Assembly: GCF_013363755.1 (NCBI RefSeq)
Contig: NZ_CP054840.1
Coordinates: 944,001-1,008,000 of the forward strand
Reading direction: 5' to 3'
From: Comamonas antarctica
Lineage (GTDB): Bacteria; Pseudomonadota; Gammaproteobacteria; Burkholderiales; Burkholderiaceae_C
DNA length: 64,000 nucleotides
The position numbers and the translations under genes were made by a program. Below, piece by piece: positions 17,385 to 25,625 of the stretch (the stretch's first letter is position 1; each line of letters begins with the position of its first letter). Below the pieces are notes generated by a model that was given only the letters and a program-made list of their open reading frames with translations, made no database searches and was not told the DNA's origin.

Positions 17385-18716
17385 TCAGAGCATGTCCACA
17401 GCGGCTTGCTGCTCCAGCGCCCACAGCACGCGCGCGATGTCCGCGGATTTCTGCGCGCCCAGCACCGGCACCACGAGTTCATCGTACTTGCCCTGCAGTT
17501 CGGCATCGGTCAGGGCCATGTCGGGGTCGCCCTTGCGCGTGGGCTGCAGGTACGCATGCGCCTGGCCGCCGCGCGTGTGCAGCGTGACCCGCGCGGCGCG
17601 CTGGCCGGGAAACTGCGCATCGAGTTCGGGATGCACCTTGAGTTCGACGCGGCCCATGAGCGCGCGCAGTTCGGCATCCTGCAGGCGCTCGGGCGCGAAG
17701 GCCGCGAGGCGCACGCTGCCGTGGCGCAGCGCGGTGGCCACGACGAAGGGAATGCTGAAGCGCGCCTGCGCCGCCGTGAGCGGCGCCGGGTTGCCGGCCA
17801 CCGCCAGCGCCGGCGCATAGGTTTCGACGCAGACGCGTTCGATGTCCTGCCAGTCGATGCCATGGCGCTGCTGCAGCACCAGCGCGCCATCGATGGGGGC
17901 AAAGGTGTGGCCGCAGCAGGCGTGGTTCTTGAACGTCATCGCGCAGATGTTGAAGCGCTGGCCCAGATCATCCATCACCGCCTGCCACTCGGGCCCGTTG
18001 CTCATGGCCACGCCCAGGCCGCTGCCGCCTTCGAACACATCGAGCGATCCGGTCACGCCCTGGCGTGCCATTTCCGCGGCCGCCACGCCGGCCTCGGCGG
18101 CGCGCCCCGAATGCAGCGGCTTGGACATCGAATCCATCTTGAACGCCTGCTGCAGGCCCGCGGCAAAGGTGGCCACGGTGCACAGCGCATGCGTGAAGCG
18201 CAGCGCATCGAGTTGCAGCAGATAAGCCGCGGCGGCGGCCGCGCCAAACGCGCCCACGGTGCCGGTGTTGTGCCAGTACTGGTAGTGCGCGCGGCCCAGC
18301 ACCTTGCCGATGCGGGTGCTGACCTCATAGCCGACGATGACCGCCTTGATCAACTCCAGGCCCGAGGCGCCTTGCTGCTGCGCGACGGCCAGCGCGGCGG
18401 AAATCGTCGGCGCGCCCGGGTGGTAGATCGCTTCCTTGAAGATGTCGTCGACTTCGGCCGTGTGCGCGGCCGTGCCGTTGATCAGCGCGGCGGTGCGCGT
18501 GGTCGCCATGCGGCCCAGCGCCAGCCGCGCCTTGCCGCGGCCCAGGTCGTCGGCATAGGCCTGCTCCAGCAGCGGCGTGGGCTCCATCACGGAGCCCGGC
18601 ACCAGCGCCGCATACCAGTCGACGATGGCCCGCTTGGCGTGGTGAAGCACCTCGGGGGCTACCTCCGCGCGGTGGAATTGGGAGCCGAACTGGCCGAGTT
18701 GCTCGCTGATGTACAT
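17385..18716 (-). CDS. MmgE/PrpD-family protein (2-methylcitrate dehydratase-like)
   Basis: A 443-residue MmgE/PrpD-fold protein: AKRAIVDWYAALVPGS near the start, ALINGTAAHTAEVDDIFKEAIYHPGAPTISAALAVA (the usual H-x-x-E-x-D-D region), YEVSTRIGKVLG, MSKPLHSGRAAEAGVAAAEMARQG, and NHACCGHTFAPIDGALVL. Family members include 2-methylcitrate dehydratase and cis-aconitate decarboxylase, and many uncharacterised hydrolyases. No prpB or prpC is nearby, so a propionate role is not supported. It is transcribed away from the acyl-CoA dehydrogenase gene, with a 196-base divergent spacer. The start at MYISEQ lacks a strong ribosome-binding site; an ATG at 18752 is possible. Confidence 0.8.
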   Translation of the reverse strand: MYISEQLGQFGSQFHRAEVAPEVLHHAKRAIVDWYAALVPGSVMEPTPLLEQAYADDLGRGKARLALGRMATTRTAALINGTAAHTAEVDDIFKEAIYHPGAPTISAALAVAQQQGASGLELIKAVIVGYEVSTRIGKVLGRAHYQYWHNTGTVGAFGAAAAAAYLLQLDALRFTHALCTVATFAAGLQQAFKMDSMSKPLHSGRAAEAGVAAAEMARQGVTGSLDVFEGGSGLGVAMSNGPEWQAVMDDLGQRFNICAMTFKNHACCGHTFAPIDGALVLQQRHGIDWQDIERVCVETYAPALAVAGNPAPLTAAQARFSIPFVVATALRHGSVRLAAFAPERLQDAELRALMGRVELKVHPELDAQFPGQRAARVTLHTRGGQAHAYLQPTRKGDPDMALTDAELQGKYDELVVPVLGAQKSADIARVLWALEQQAAVDML

Positions 18717-18912
18717 AGGTCGGAGAGGAGAAAAGGAGAAGGGAGGCGTCATGCCATGGCGGCAATGATGCCTGCGCGCGCGCCGCGTGGAAAAGAGCAA
18801 GAGTTCAAATTGCGGGATAAAAATTCATATCTGGACGCAAAACAGGAACATCTGTCGCGGGCTGGAAAACGCCATGATCTGGCCACTAGACGTTTTCTTG
18901 CACAGGACACCC

Positions 18913-20064
18913 ATGGACTTCCAACTCTCCGAAGAACACCAGGCATTTGCCGACAGCGTGGCGCGCTTTGCCCAGGACAAGCTCGCGCCCGGAGCGCTCG
19001 AACGCGCCCACCAGCCGACCTGCCCCTGGGATGCGGCGCGCATGATTTCGGAGCAGGGCCTGATGGGCATCGCGTTTGCCGAAGAGGACGGCGGGCAGGG
19101 CGGCTCGCTGATGCACGCGGTGCTGGCCATCCAGCAGGTCGCGCTGGCCTGCCCGAAGAGCGCCGACCTGGTGCAGGCGGGCAACTTCGGCCCCATCCGA
19201 ACGTTTGTGGAGTACGCCAGCGCCGAACAGAAGCAACGCTTCCTGCCCGATCTGCTGGCGGGAAAAAAACTCATTTCTTTGGGAATGAGCGAACCGGATG
19301 CGGGCTCGGCCGTGACCGAGCTCAAGACCAGCGCCGTGATCGAGGGCGACGAGATCGTCATCAACGGCAGCAAGGTGTTCTCGACGCACAGCCCTGAGGC
19401 CGAGCTGTTCCTGGTCTATGTGCGCTTCGGCCCGGGCGTGGGCGGCATCGGCTCGGTGCTGGTGGAGCGCGGCGCGCCGGGCTTCAGCGTGGGCCAGCCC
19501 TCGGCTTTCATGAACGGCGAGCAGTGGTCGCAGCTGTACTTCGAGAATTGCCGCATTCCCAAGGCCAATCTGCTGCTCGGCGAGGGCGGGTTCAAGAAGC
19601 AGATCTCGGGCTTCAACGTCGAGCGCCTGGGCAATGCCTCGCGTGCGCTGGCGCTGGGCCGCTACGCCTTCCAGCAGGCGCGCGAGCATGCGCTGGTGCG
19701 CAAGCAGTTCGGCCGCGAACTGTGCGAGTTCCAGGGCCTGCAGTGGAAGTTTGCCGACATGTGGATGAAACTCGAACAGGCCCAGCTGCTGCTCTACAAG
19801 GCGGCGCTCGAAGGCGAGCACGGCCTGCCCAGCGCGCAGAGCACGGCCATGGCCAAGCTGGCCTGCAATCTCGCGGGCTGGGAGGTTTCCAACGAGGCCA
19901 TGCAGGTCATGGGCGGCATGGGCTTCAGCCAGGAGGCGCTGGTCGAATACTGCGTGCGCCGCACGCGCGGCTGGATGATCGCGGGCGGCTCGATAGAGAT
20001 CCTCAAGAACCGCATTGCCGAAGGCGTGTTCGAGCGCAGCTTTTCGCAGCGCGCCGGCAAATAA
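18913..20064 (+). CDS. Acyl-CoA dehydrogenase
   Basis: A 383-residue flavoprotein starting MDFQLSEEHQAFADSVARFAQ. It has the family order: helical N-domain (EQGLMGIAFAEEDGGQGG), FAD and substrate segment SLGMSEPDAGSAVTELKTSA, the beta-domain with GSKVFSTHSPEAELFLVYVRF, RALALGRYAFQQAREHALVRKQFGRELCEFQG, and the C-terminal VMGGMGFSQEALVEYCVRRTRG...GGSIEILKNRIAE. It removes hydrogens at C2-C3 of an acyl-CoA. Substrate chain cannot be told. It leads the plus-strand block with a Bug protein, an acyl-CoA ligase and a hydrolase-like gene. An in-frame start at 18787 was rejected as it adds non-conserved residues. Confidence 0.92.
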   Translation: MDFQLSEEHQAFADSVARFAQDKLAPGALERAHQPTCPWDAARMISEQGLMGIAFAEEDGGQGGSLMHAVLAIQQVALACPKSADLVQAGNFGPIRTFVEYASAEQKQRFLPDLLAGKKLISLGMSEPDAGSAVTELKTSAVIEGDEIVINGSKVFSTHSPEAELFLVYVRFGPGVGGIGSVLVERGAPGFSVGQPSAFMNGEQWSQLYFENCRIPKANLLLGEGGFKKQISGFNVERLGNASRALALGRYAFQQAREHALVRKQFGRELCEFQGLQWKFADMWMKLEQAQLLLYKAALEGEHGLPSAQSTAMAKLACNLAGWEVSNEAMQVMGGMGFSQEALVEYCVRRTRGWMIAGGSIEILKNRIAEGVFERSFSQRAGK

Positions 20065-20103
20065 CAACGATACGGGCCCGAGAAGCCTTCCAAGGAGACA
20101 AGA

Positions 20104-21075
20104 ATGCAACGACGTACCGGTTTGAACCTTTTGGCCGCCGCGGCCCTGGCCGCTGCCTGCACGGGCGCATGGGCGGAAACCTATCCCGGCAACAAGCCCG
20201 TGAAGATCATCGTCGGCTTCCAGGCCGGCGGCCCGACCGACGTGGTGGCGCGGCTGGTGGCCAAGGCGCTGCAAGATGAACTCAAGGGCGCGTTCATCGT
20301 CGAGAACCGCCCCGGCGCGACCAGCAACATCGCCTCGGAAATGGTCGCGGCGGCCAAGCCCGATGGCTACACGCTGCTGCTGGCGGCCGCGCCGCTGGCC
20401 ATGAACAAGTTCGTGTTCCCCAAGCAGAAGTTCGATCCGCTCACCAGCTTCGAGCCGATCTCCAAGATATCCTCGGCGCCCGGCGTCTTCGCGGTAAGCC
20501 TCAAGGTGCCGGCCAAGAGCTTCAAGGAGTTCCAGGCCTATGCCAAGCAAAACCCGGGCAAGCTCACCTATGCGACCACGGGCGCGGGCGGCACCCAGCA
20601 CATGGCGACGCTGCGCCTGGAGCAACTGGCCGACATCCAGATGCTGCACGTGCCCTATTCGGGCGGCTCGGGCGCGTTGAACGACCTGATCGCGGGCGTG
20701 ACCGACTCGGCCTTCATGACCTCGACCGGCGCGATGCCCAATCTCGAGGCCGGCAAGGTGCGTCCGCTGGCCGTGGCCGGCCCGCAGCGCCTGCCGGGCC
20801 TGCCCAATGTGCCGACATTCGCCGAACTGGGCCTGCCGGGCATGGTGTCGGATTCGTGGAATGCGTTGCTCGCGCCGGCCGGCACGCCGCGCGATATCGT
20901 CGAGCGGCTGGCCGCGGCCGTGGCCAAGGCCGCGCGCAGCGAGGACTTCAAGAAGACGCTGATTCCGCAGGGCGCGGTGCTGATCGGCAACTCCCCGGTC
21001 GAGTTCAAGTCCGAACTGCATGCCGAAGTCGCGCACTGGACCGAACAATTCAAGAAATTCAACATCGAGAAGTAA
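20104..21075 (+). CDS. Bug/TctC-family periplasmic solute-binding protein 1
   Basis: A 323-residue tripartite tricarboxylate receptor-family protein with a signal peptide (MQRRTGLNLLAAAALAAACTGAWA). The family motifs are YPGNKPVKIIVGFQAGGPTDVVARLVAKAL, FIVENRPGATSNIASEMVAAAKPDGYTLLLAA, YATTGAGGTQHMATLRLEQLA and VPYSGGSGALNDLIAGV. An AGGAGA ribosome-binding site precedes the ATG. Bug proteins bind carboxylates, amides or related small molecules; no TctA/TctB membrane genes lie nearby, which is common in Burkholderiales. It sits between a dehydrogenase and an acyl-CoA ligase, hinting that its ligand is an organic acid activated by the ligase. Confidence 0.9.
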   Translation: MQRRTGLNLLAAAALAAACTGAWAETYPGNKPVKIIVGFQAGGPTDVVARLVAKALQDELKGAFIVENRPGATSNIASEMVAAAKPDGYTLLLAAAPLAMNKFVFPKQKFDPLTSFEPISKISSAPGVFAVSLKVPAKSFKEFQAYAKQNPGKLTYATTGAGGTQHMATLRLEQLADIQMLHVPYSGGSGALNDLIAGVTDSAFMTSTGAMPNLEAGKVRPLAVAGPQRLPGLPNVPTFAELGLPGMVSDSWNALLAPAGTPRDIVERLAAAVAKAARSEDFKKTLIPQGAVLIGNSPVEFKSELHAEVAHWTEQFKKFNIEK

Positions 21076-21078
21076 GAC

Positions 21079-23166
21079 ATGCCGTTGACGAAGACATCCC
21101 TGCCCGAGGTGTGCCAGGCCCTGCTGTATCCGCGCAGCATCGCGCTGGTGGGCGCATCGGACGATGCGAAGAAGACCGGCGGCCGCCCGCAGCTGTTCCT
21201 GCGCCGCTCGGGCTACGCGGGCAAGGTCTATCCGATCAACCCGCGCCGCGCCGAAGTGCAGGGCGAGCCGGCCTGGCCCAGCCTGGCGGCGCTGCCCGAA
21301 GTGCCCGAGCATGTGTTCGTGCTGTCGCCCACCGACACCGTCGTCGACACCGTGCGCGAGTGCGCGCGGCTGGGCGTGAAGCTGGTCACCATCCTGGCCA
21401 GCGGCTTCTCCGAGTCGGGCGCCGAAGGCGTCGAACGCGAACGCCAACTGCAGGCCATTGCGCGCGACAGCGGTATCCGCATCCTGGGCCCCAGCAGCCT
21501 GGGCGTGGTCAATCCGCGCAACGGCCTGGTGCTGACCGCCAACGCGGCGTTTGCCGAGCCGGACATGCCCCAGGGCAAGGTGTTCGTGGCTTCGCACAGC
21601 GGCAGCATGATCGGCGCGCTGGTCTCGCGCGGCAAGGCGCGCGGCGTGGGCTTCGCAGGCCTGGTGTCCGTGGGCAGCGAGGTCGACCTGAGCGTGGGCG
21701 AGATCTGCGCCGCGACGCTCGACGACCCGGCGATCCAAGGCTACATCCTGTTCCTTGAAAGCCTGCGCCATGGCGACCAGCTGCAGGCTTTCGCGCGCGA
21801 GGCCGCGCGCCGCGGCAAGCCGGTCATCGCCTACAAGCTCGGCCGCTCCAGCGCGGCCGCGGAAATGGCCGCGACCCACACCGGCGCGCTGGCCGGCGAA
21901 GACGACATCGCCGATGCCTTCCTCAAGGACCTGGGCGTGGCCCGGGTCGAGATGCTGGAGACGCTGTTCGAGGTGTTTCCGCTGGCGCAGAAGATCCCCG
22001 CGCGGCAGTCGAAAGCCCGGCGCGTGGCCGTGGTCACGACCACGGGCGGCGGCGCGGCGATGGTGGTCGACCAGCTGGGCGTGCGCGGCATCACGGTGCA
22101 GGTGCCGTCCGAAGCCACCATCGCCAGGCTGCAGGCCGCGCAGATTCCCGGCAGCGCCGGCCGCGTGCTGGACCTGACGCTGGCGGGCACCAAATACGAA
22201 GTCATGATGAAGGCGCTGGAGATCCTGCTGGACGCGGCCGAGTTCGACATGGTGATTGCCGTCGTGGGCTCGTCCGCGCGCTTCAACCCGGACTTGGCCG
22301 TCAAGCCCATCCTCGACAGCGCCGGCCACGCCAAGCCGCTGGTCACGATGCTGGTGCCCGATGCGCCCCAGGCGCTGGCGCAGCTCACGCAAGCCGGCAT
22401 TCCCTGCTTCCGCACGCCCGAAAGCTGCGCCGACGCGATTGCCGCGGTGTTTGCGCGGCGCGAGCCCGGTGTGCCGGCCACGGCCCACATGCCCGCCGCG
22501 GGTGCGACGCGTGCGTTGAGCGAAGCCCAGGCCTATGAACTGCTCGACGCCTTGCAGGTGCCGCATGCGCCCGCGGCGGTGTTCGAGCTGCAGACACAAC
22601 AGCCCGGCGCCTTGCCGTTTGCTTTCCCGGTCGTGGCCAAGGTCTGTTCCGAGCACATCCCGCACAAGACCGAAGTCGGCGGCGTGGTGCTGGGAATCCA
22701 GAACGCGCAGGAACTGGCCACGGCGTTTTCAACGCTGCGCAGCAACCTCGCGCAGCGCGCGCCGGGCGTGCCCTGCAGCCAGGTGCTGGTGCAGCCGATG
22801 CGCAAGGGCCTGACCGAGGTGCTGGTGGGTTACCGCATCGACCCCGATGCCGGCCCGATCATCATGCTGGCCGCGGGCGGCATCTGGGCCGAGGTGCTGC
22901 GCGACCGCAGCATCCGCCTGGCGCCGGTGGGCCTCGAGACCGCGCGCGACATGGTGGCCGAGGTCAAGATGCTGCAGACCGTCGCCGGCCTGCGCGGCAA
23001 GGCCCGGGGCGATCTGGAGGCGCTGGCGCAGGCCATCGTCAACCTGTCGCAACTGGCGCTGCGCCCGGATCTGGGCGTGGCCGAGGCCGAGGTCAATCCG
23101 CTGATGGTGCTGCCCGAAGGCGAGGGCGTGCTGGCCGTCGATGCCCTGGTGCTCAAGCCCTTGTGA
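21079..23166 (+). CDS. NDP-forming acyl-CoA synthetase (acetate-CoA ligase family)
   Basis: A 695-residue single-chain ligase: N-terminal CoA-binding domain (YPRSIALVGASDDAKKTGGRPQLFLRRSGYAGKVYPINP), succinyl-CoA-ligase-like middle (SHSGSMIGALVSRGKARGVGFAGLVSVGSEVDLSVGE; VVTTTGGGAAMVVDQLGVRG) and a C-terminal ATP-grasp domain (FAFPVVAKVCSEHIPHKTEVGGVVLGI; VLVQPMRKGLTEVLVGY; EAEVNPLMVL). Such enzymes make acyl-CoA from an acid with ATP, releasing ADP. Substrate is unknown; relatives act on pimelate, feruloyl or malonyl-type acids. It starts 3 bases after the Bug gene and overlaps the next gene (GTGA). Confidence 0.88.
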   Translation: MPLTKTSLPEVCQALLYPRSIALVGASDDAKKTGGRPQLFLRRSGYAGKVYPINPRRAEVQGEPAWPSLAALPEVPEHVFVLSPTDTVVDTVRECARLGVKLVTILASGFSESGAEGVERERQLQAIARDSGIRILGPSSLGVVNPRNGLVLTANAAFAEPDMPQGKVFVASHSGSMIGALVSRGKARGVGFAGLVSVGSEVDLSVGEICAATLDDPAIQGYILFLESLRHGDQLQAFAREAARRGKPVIAYKLGRSSAAAEMAATHTGALAGEDDIADAFLKDLGVARVEMLETLFEVFPLAQKIPARQSKARRVAVVTTTGGGAAMVVDQLGVRGITVQVPSEATIARLQAAQIPGSAGRVLDLTLAGTKYEVMMKALEILLDAAEFDMVIAVVGSSARFNPDLAVKPILDSAGHAKPLVTMLVPDAPQALAQLTQAGIPCFRTPESCADAIAAVFARREPGVPATAHMPAAGATRALSEAQAYELLDALQVPHAPAAVFELQTQQPGALPFAFPVVAKVCSEHIPHKTEVGGVVLGIQNAQELATAFSTLRSNLAQRAPGVPCSQVLVQPMRKGLTEVLVGYRIDPDAGPIIMLAAGGIWAEVLRDRSIRLAPVGLETARDMVAEVKMLQTVAGLRGKARGDLEALAQAIVNLSQLALRPDLGVAEAEVNPLMVLPEGEGVLAVDALVLKPL

Positions 23167-23840
23167 CCACCGTTGTGCTGTCACCGGTGGACGCGGCCGC
23201 GCCCGCGGCAAGCCTGGCGCCGCCACTGGCCGGCCCGCGCGTGCTGCCGACGGGCAGCGGCATCGTCTGGCGCAGCTGGGGGCAGGGCGCGCCGGTCTTG
23301 CTGCTGCATGACCGGCACGGTTCGTGGAATGACTGGCGGGGCACTATCGCGCACCTGGCAGCGCGCTTCGAGGTGCATGTGGCGGACCTGCCGCTGTCCG
23401 CGCACGCGCTGGCGGCGCAGGCGCAACACTCCCAGGCCTGGGCCGACGCCCTGCGCCAGGACCTGCTGCTGCTGGGTCCCGGTCAACGCTGGCGCCTGGT
23501 GGGCCAGGGCTGGGGCAGCAGCGTGGCCGGCCTGCTGGCGCCGGCCATGCCGCAGCCGTGCGCACTGGTGCTGCTTTGGACCGCAGGCCCACGCGCCGCG
23601 GAATACGCCGATCCCGCCGCGCAATTGCTGCCGCACTGGCCGCAAGTGAACCTGCCGATGCTCATGGTCTGGAGCGAGACGGGCGACAAGCCGTTTCCCG
23701 TCCAGACCGCGCTGGCGCTGGCCGCGGCGCATGAAGAACGCGAATGGATGGTGCTGCCCGCGGCCGGCGATTGCCCGCAGCACGGCCACGAAGCAGCCCT
23801 CAACGCGGTGCTGGCCCACTGGCTGCTGTCCCATGGCTGA
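23163..23840 (+). CDS. Alpha/beta-hydrolase-like protein lacking the nucleophilic serine
   Basis: A 225-residue alpha/beta-hydrolase fold protein: VLLLHDRHGSWNDWRGTIAHLAARFEVHVADLP matches the HG oxyanion region, but the nucleophile elbow reads VGQGWGSS where G-x-S-x-G is expected, so glycine replaces the catalytic serine. A late DCPQHGHE segment could hold the family histidine. The GTG start at 23163 overlaps the ligase stop. It may be non-catalytic or use another mechanism (cofactorless dioxygenase-like folds also exist). Its place after the acyl-CoA ligase suggests an accessory role in the same pathway. Confidence 0.6.
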   Translation: MTTVVLSPVDAAAPAASLAPPLAGPRVLPTGSGIVWRSWGQGAPVLLLHDRHGSWNDWRGTIAHLAARFEVHVADLPLSAHALAAQAQHSQAWADALRQDLLLLGPGQRWRLVGQGWGSSVAGLLAPAMPQPCALVLLWTAGPRAAEYADPAAQLLPHWPQVNLPMLMVWSETGDKPFPVQTALALAAAHEEREWMVLPAAGDCPQHGHEAALNAVLAHWLLSHG

Positions 23841-23894
23841 CGCTGGCGTTGCGGCAACGCGCCGCGCGGCGCGCAAGCTCTCTAGAATTCGGGC

Positions 23895-24809
23895 ATGAGC
23901 AAAAAGCTGCCGCCGCTGAATCCGCTGAAGGTCTTCGACGCCGTGGTGCGCACCCAGAACCTGACCAAGGCGGCGCAGGAGCTGCGCATCAGCCAGTCGG
24001 CGGTCAGCAAGCAGCTCAACGTCCTGCAGACCTATCTGGGCGTGGAGCTGTTTCGCCGCGAGCGCCACGGCATCAGCCTCACGCATGCGGGCCAGCGCTA
24101 TGCCGAGGCGGTGACGCCGGCCTTCGAGCGGCTGTCGCAGGCCACCGAGGATTTGATGCGTGCGGGCTCCGACAACACGCTGCGCATCCAGACCTACACC
24201 ACCTTTGCCGCCAAGTGGCTCATTCCGCGGCTGTCCGACTTCAACAGCCGGCACCCCGAGATCACCGTCAAGATCACCAATTCGGTCGCCAATGTCGACT
24301 TCGACCGCGATGACGTCGACCTGGCCATACAGATGGGCAATGGCGCCTGGGCGCGGCAAGACAGCGACTTTTTGTTCGAGGACATCATCGAGCCGGTCTG
24401 CGGCCCCGAATTCCTGCGCCAGCACGCGCCCGATGCGCGCTATCCGCAGGCCTTGCTGCGGGTGCGGCTGCTGGTGTCGCATTTCCGCCGCCATGACTGG
24501 AGCACCTGGGCGCGGCTGTGCCGCTACGGCGACGAGATCGCGCAGACCGAGCAGATGCGCTTCAGCAGTTCGATCCTCACCTGGCAGGCGGCCGCGGACA
24601 ACCTGGGCATCGCCATCGGCCAGACCGCGCTGCTGGGCGATGACCTGAAAAAGCACAAGCTGGTCGCGCCCTTCAATCTGCCCGTCAAGACCGGCCTGTC
24701 GTACTACCTGGTGCGGCCCCAGCTGCAGCGGCATTCGCGCAAGGTGGAGATCTTCAGAAGCTGGATCGCGGGCCAGCTGGAACTGTTGCAGGAGCCGACG
24801 CCGTCCTGA
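23895..24809 (+). CDS. LysR-family transcriptional regulator (GcvA-like)
   Basis: A 304-residue LysR-type regulator. The winged HTH is near residues 8-67 (NPLKVFDAVVRTQNLTKAAQELRISQSAVSKQLNVLQTYLGVELFRR), followed by a linker helix and a substrate-binding domain with LRIQTYTTFAAKWLIPRLSDFNSRHPEI and FDRDDVDLAIQMGNG, the GcvA-subgroup pattern. It lies last in the plus-strand block and ends three bases from the convergent metallo-beta-lactamase gene. It is the natural candidate to control the acyl-CoA block and the divergent MmgE gene through the 18717-18912 spacer, but no clear T-N11-A site was identified there. Confidence 0.9.
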   Translation: MSKKLPPLNPLKVFDAVVRTQNLTKAAQELRISQSAVSKQLNVLQTYLGVELFRRERHGISLTHAGQRYAEAVTPAFERLSQATEDLMRAGSDNTLRIQTYTTFAAKWLIPRLSDFNSRHPEITVKITNSVANVDFDRDDVDLAIQMGNGAWARQDSDFLFEDIIEPVCGPEFLRQHAPDARYPQALLRVRLLVSHFRRHDWSTWARLCRYGDEIAQTEQMRFSSSILTWQAAADNLGIAIGQTALLGDDLKKHKLVAPFNLPVKTGLSYYLVRPQLQRHSRKVEIFRSWIAGQLELLQEPTPS

Positions 24810-24812
24810 GCC

Positions 24813-25616
24813 TCACGCGATGCGGTGGATGTGCGCGCCGGGAAGGTCCAGCGCCGCGAAGCGCGCACAGACCTCGGGGTCGTGCCCGGGAATGATGTGC
24901 TGCGCGCTGTCCGCGAGCGCGCGGATCAGCGCATAGCCGGCCAGCATCTCGGCCTTGTCGTGGATCGCCGGAAACGGATTTTCCTTCTCCAGGTTCTCGT
25001 AGTAATGCGCCGCGTCCGAGGCCAGCACCACCCAGCCGCGGGCCGTCATCACGCGCACCACCTGCAGGCCGGCGGTATGGCCGCCGACGCGGTGGAACTC
25101 GATGCCCGGCGCGAACGCCTGCATGCCATCGACCAGCCGGACCTGGCCCTGGTACAGGCGCCTGAGCACCACGCCGATGTCGTCGAGCGCAAAGAAATGG
25201 TTTTGCGCCGGATCGCACATGCAGCGTCCGGTGGCATAGGCCAGCTCGCGCTCCTGCAGCCAGATCCTGGCGCCCGGGAACTGGTGCACGTTGCCCGCAT
25301 GGTCGTAGTGCAGGTGGGTGATGGCGACATCGCGCACGTCGTGCGCGCCAATGCCCAGCGCCGCGAGCGCGGCCAGCGGCTCCTGCAGGAACGCGCGCTG
25401 GCGCGCAATCGCCGAGACCTGGCTGAAGCCGGTGTCGACCAGCAGCAGCTGGCCGGCGCCGCGCACCAGCCAGACAAAGAAATCCAGCGGCATCACCGCC
25501 TGCGGGTCGCCATCGACCGGCTCCAGGAAGTTGCTCTGGCGCGCGCGCCCGACGCTCGCGTACTTGATGGCGTACACCTCGTGCGCGGGAACGTGGGTCT
25601 GGGGCGTGGCGATCAT
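24813..25616 (-). CDS. Metallo-beta-lactamase-fold hydrolase (lactonase-like)
   Basis: A 267-residue MBL-fold enzyme with the zinc motif ITHLHYDHAGN (H101, H103, D105, H106), a later histidine in HRVGGHTAGLQVV, Asp in VLASDAAHYYEN and His in IIPGHDPEV. The order and spacing fit the N-acyl-homoserine-lactonase-like subgroup of metallo-hydrolases, which also contains other lactonases and esterases. It has no signal peptide. It is the last gene of the long minus-strand catabolic run, so hydrolysis of a pathway lactone or ester is more likely than quorum quenching, though neither is shown by the sequence. Confidence 0.8.
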   Translation of the reverse strand: MIATPQTHVPAHEVYAIKYASVGRARQSNFLEPVDGDPQAVMPLDFFVWLVRGAGQLLLVDTGFSQVSAIARQRAFLQEPLAALAALGIGAHDVRDVAITHLHYDHAGNVHQFPGARIWLQERELAYATGRCMCDPAQNHFFALDDIGVVLRRLYQGQVRLVDGMQAFAPGIEFHRVGGHTAGLQVVRVMTARGWVVLASDAAHYYENLEKENPFPAIHDKAEMLAGYALIRALADSAQHIIPGHDPEVCARFAALDLPGAHIHRIA

Positions 25617-25625
25617 GCCGTGGCC

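Noticed and set aside
17385..18716. prpD of the 2-methylcitrate cycle
   Set aside because: The MmgE/PrpD fold is clear, but no prpB, prpC or acnD lies nearby and the neighbours are different, so the specific gene name is not justified.
18886..22665. 1259-codon open frame on the minus strand
   Set aside because: Antisense to the acyl-CoA dehydrogenase, Bug and acyl-CoA ligase genes, which have clear family motifs. The antisense translation is low-complexity.
24813..25616. Quorum-quenching AHL lactonase
   Set aside because: The zinc motif fits, but the same fold covers many lactonases and esterases and the gene belongs to a catabolic run, so the specific name was not used.
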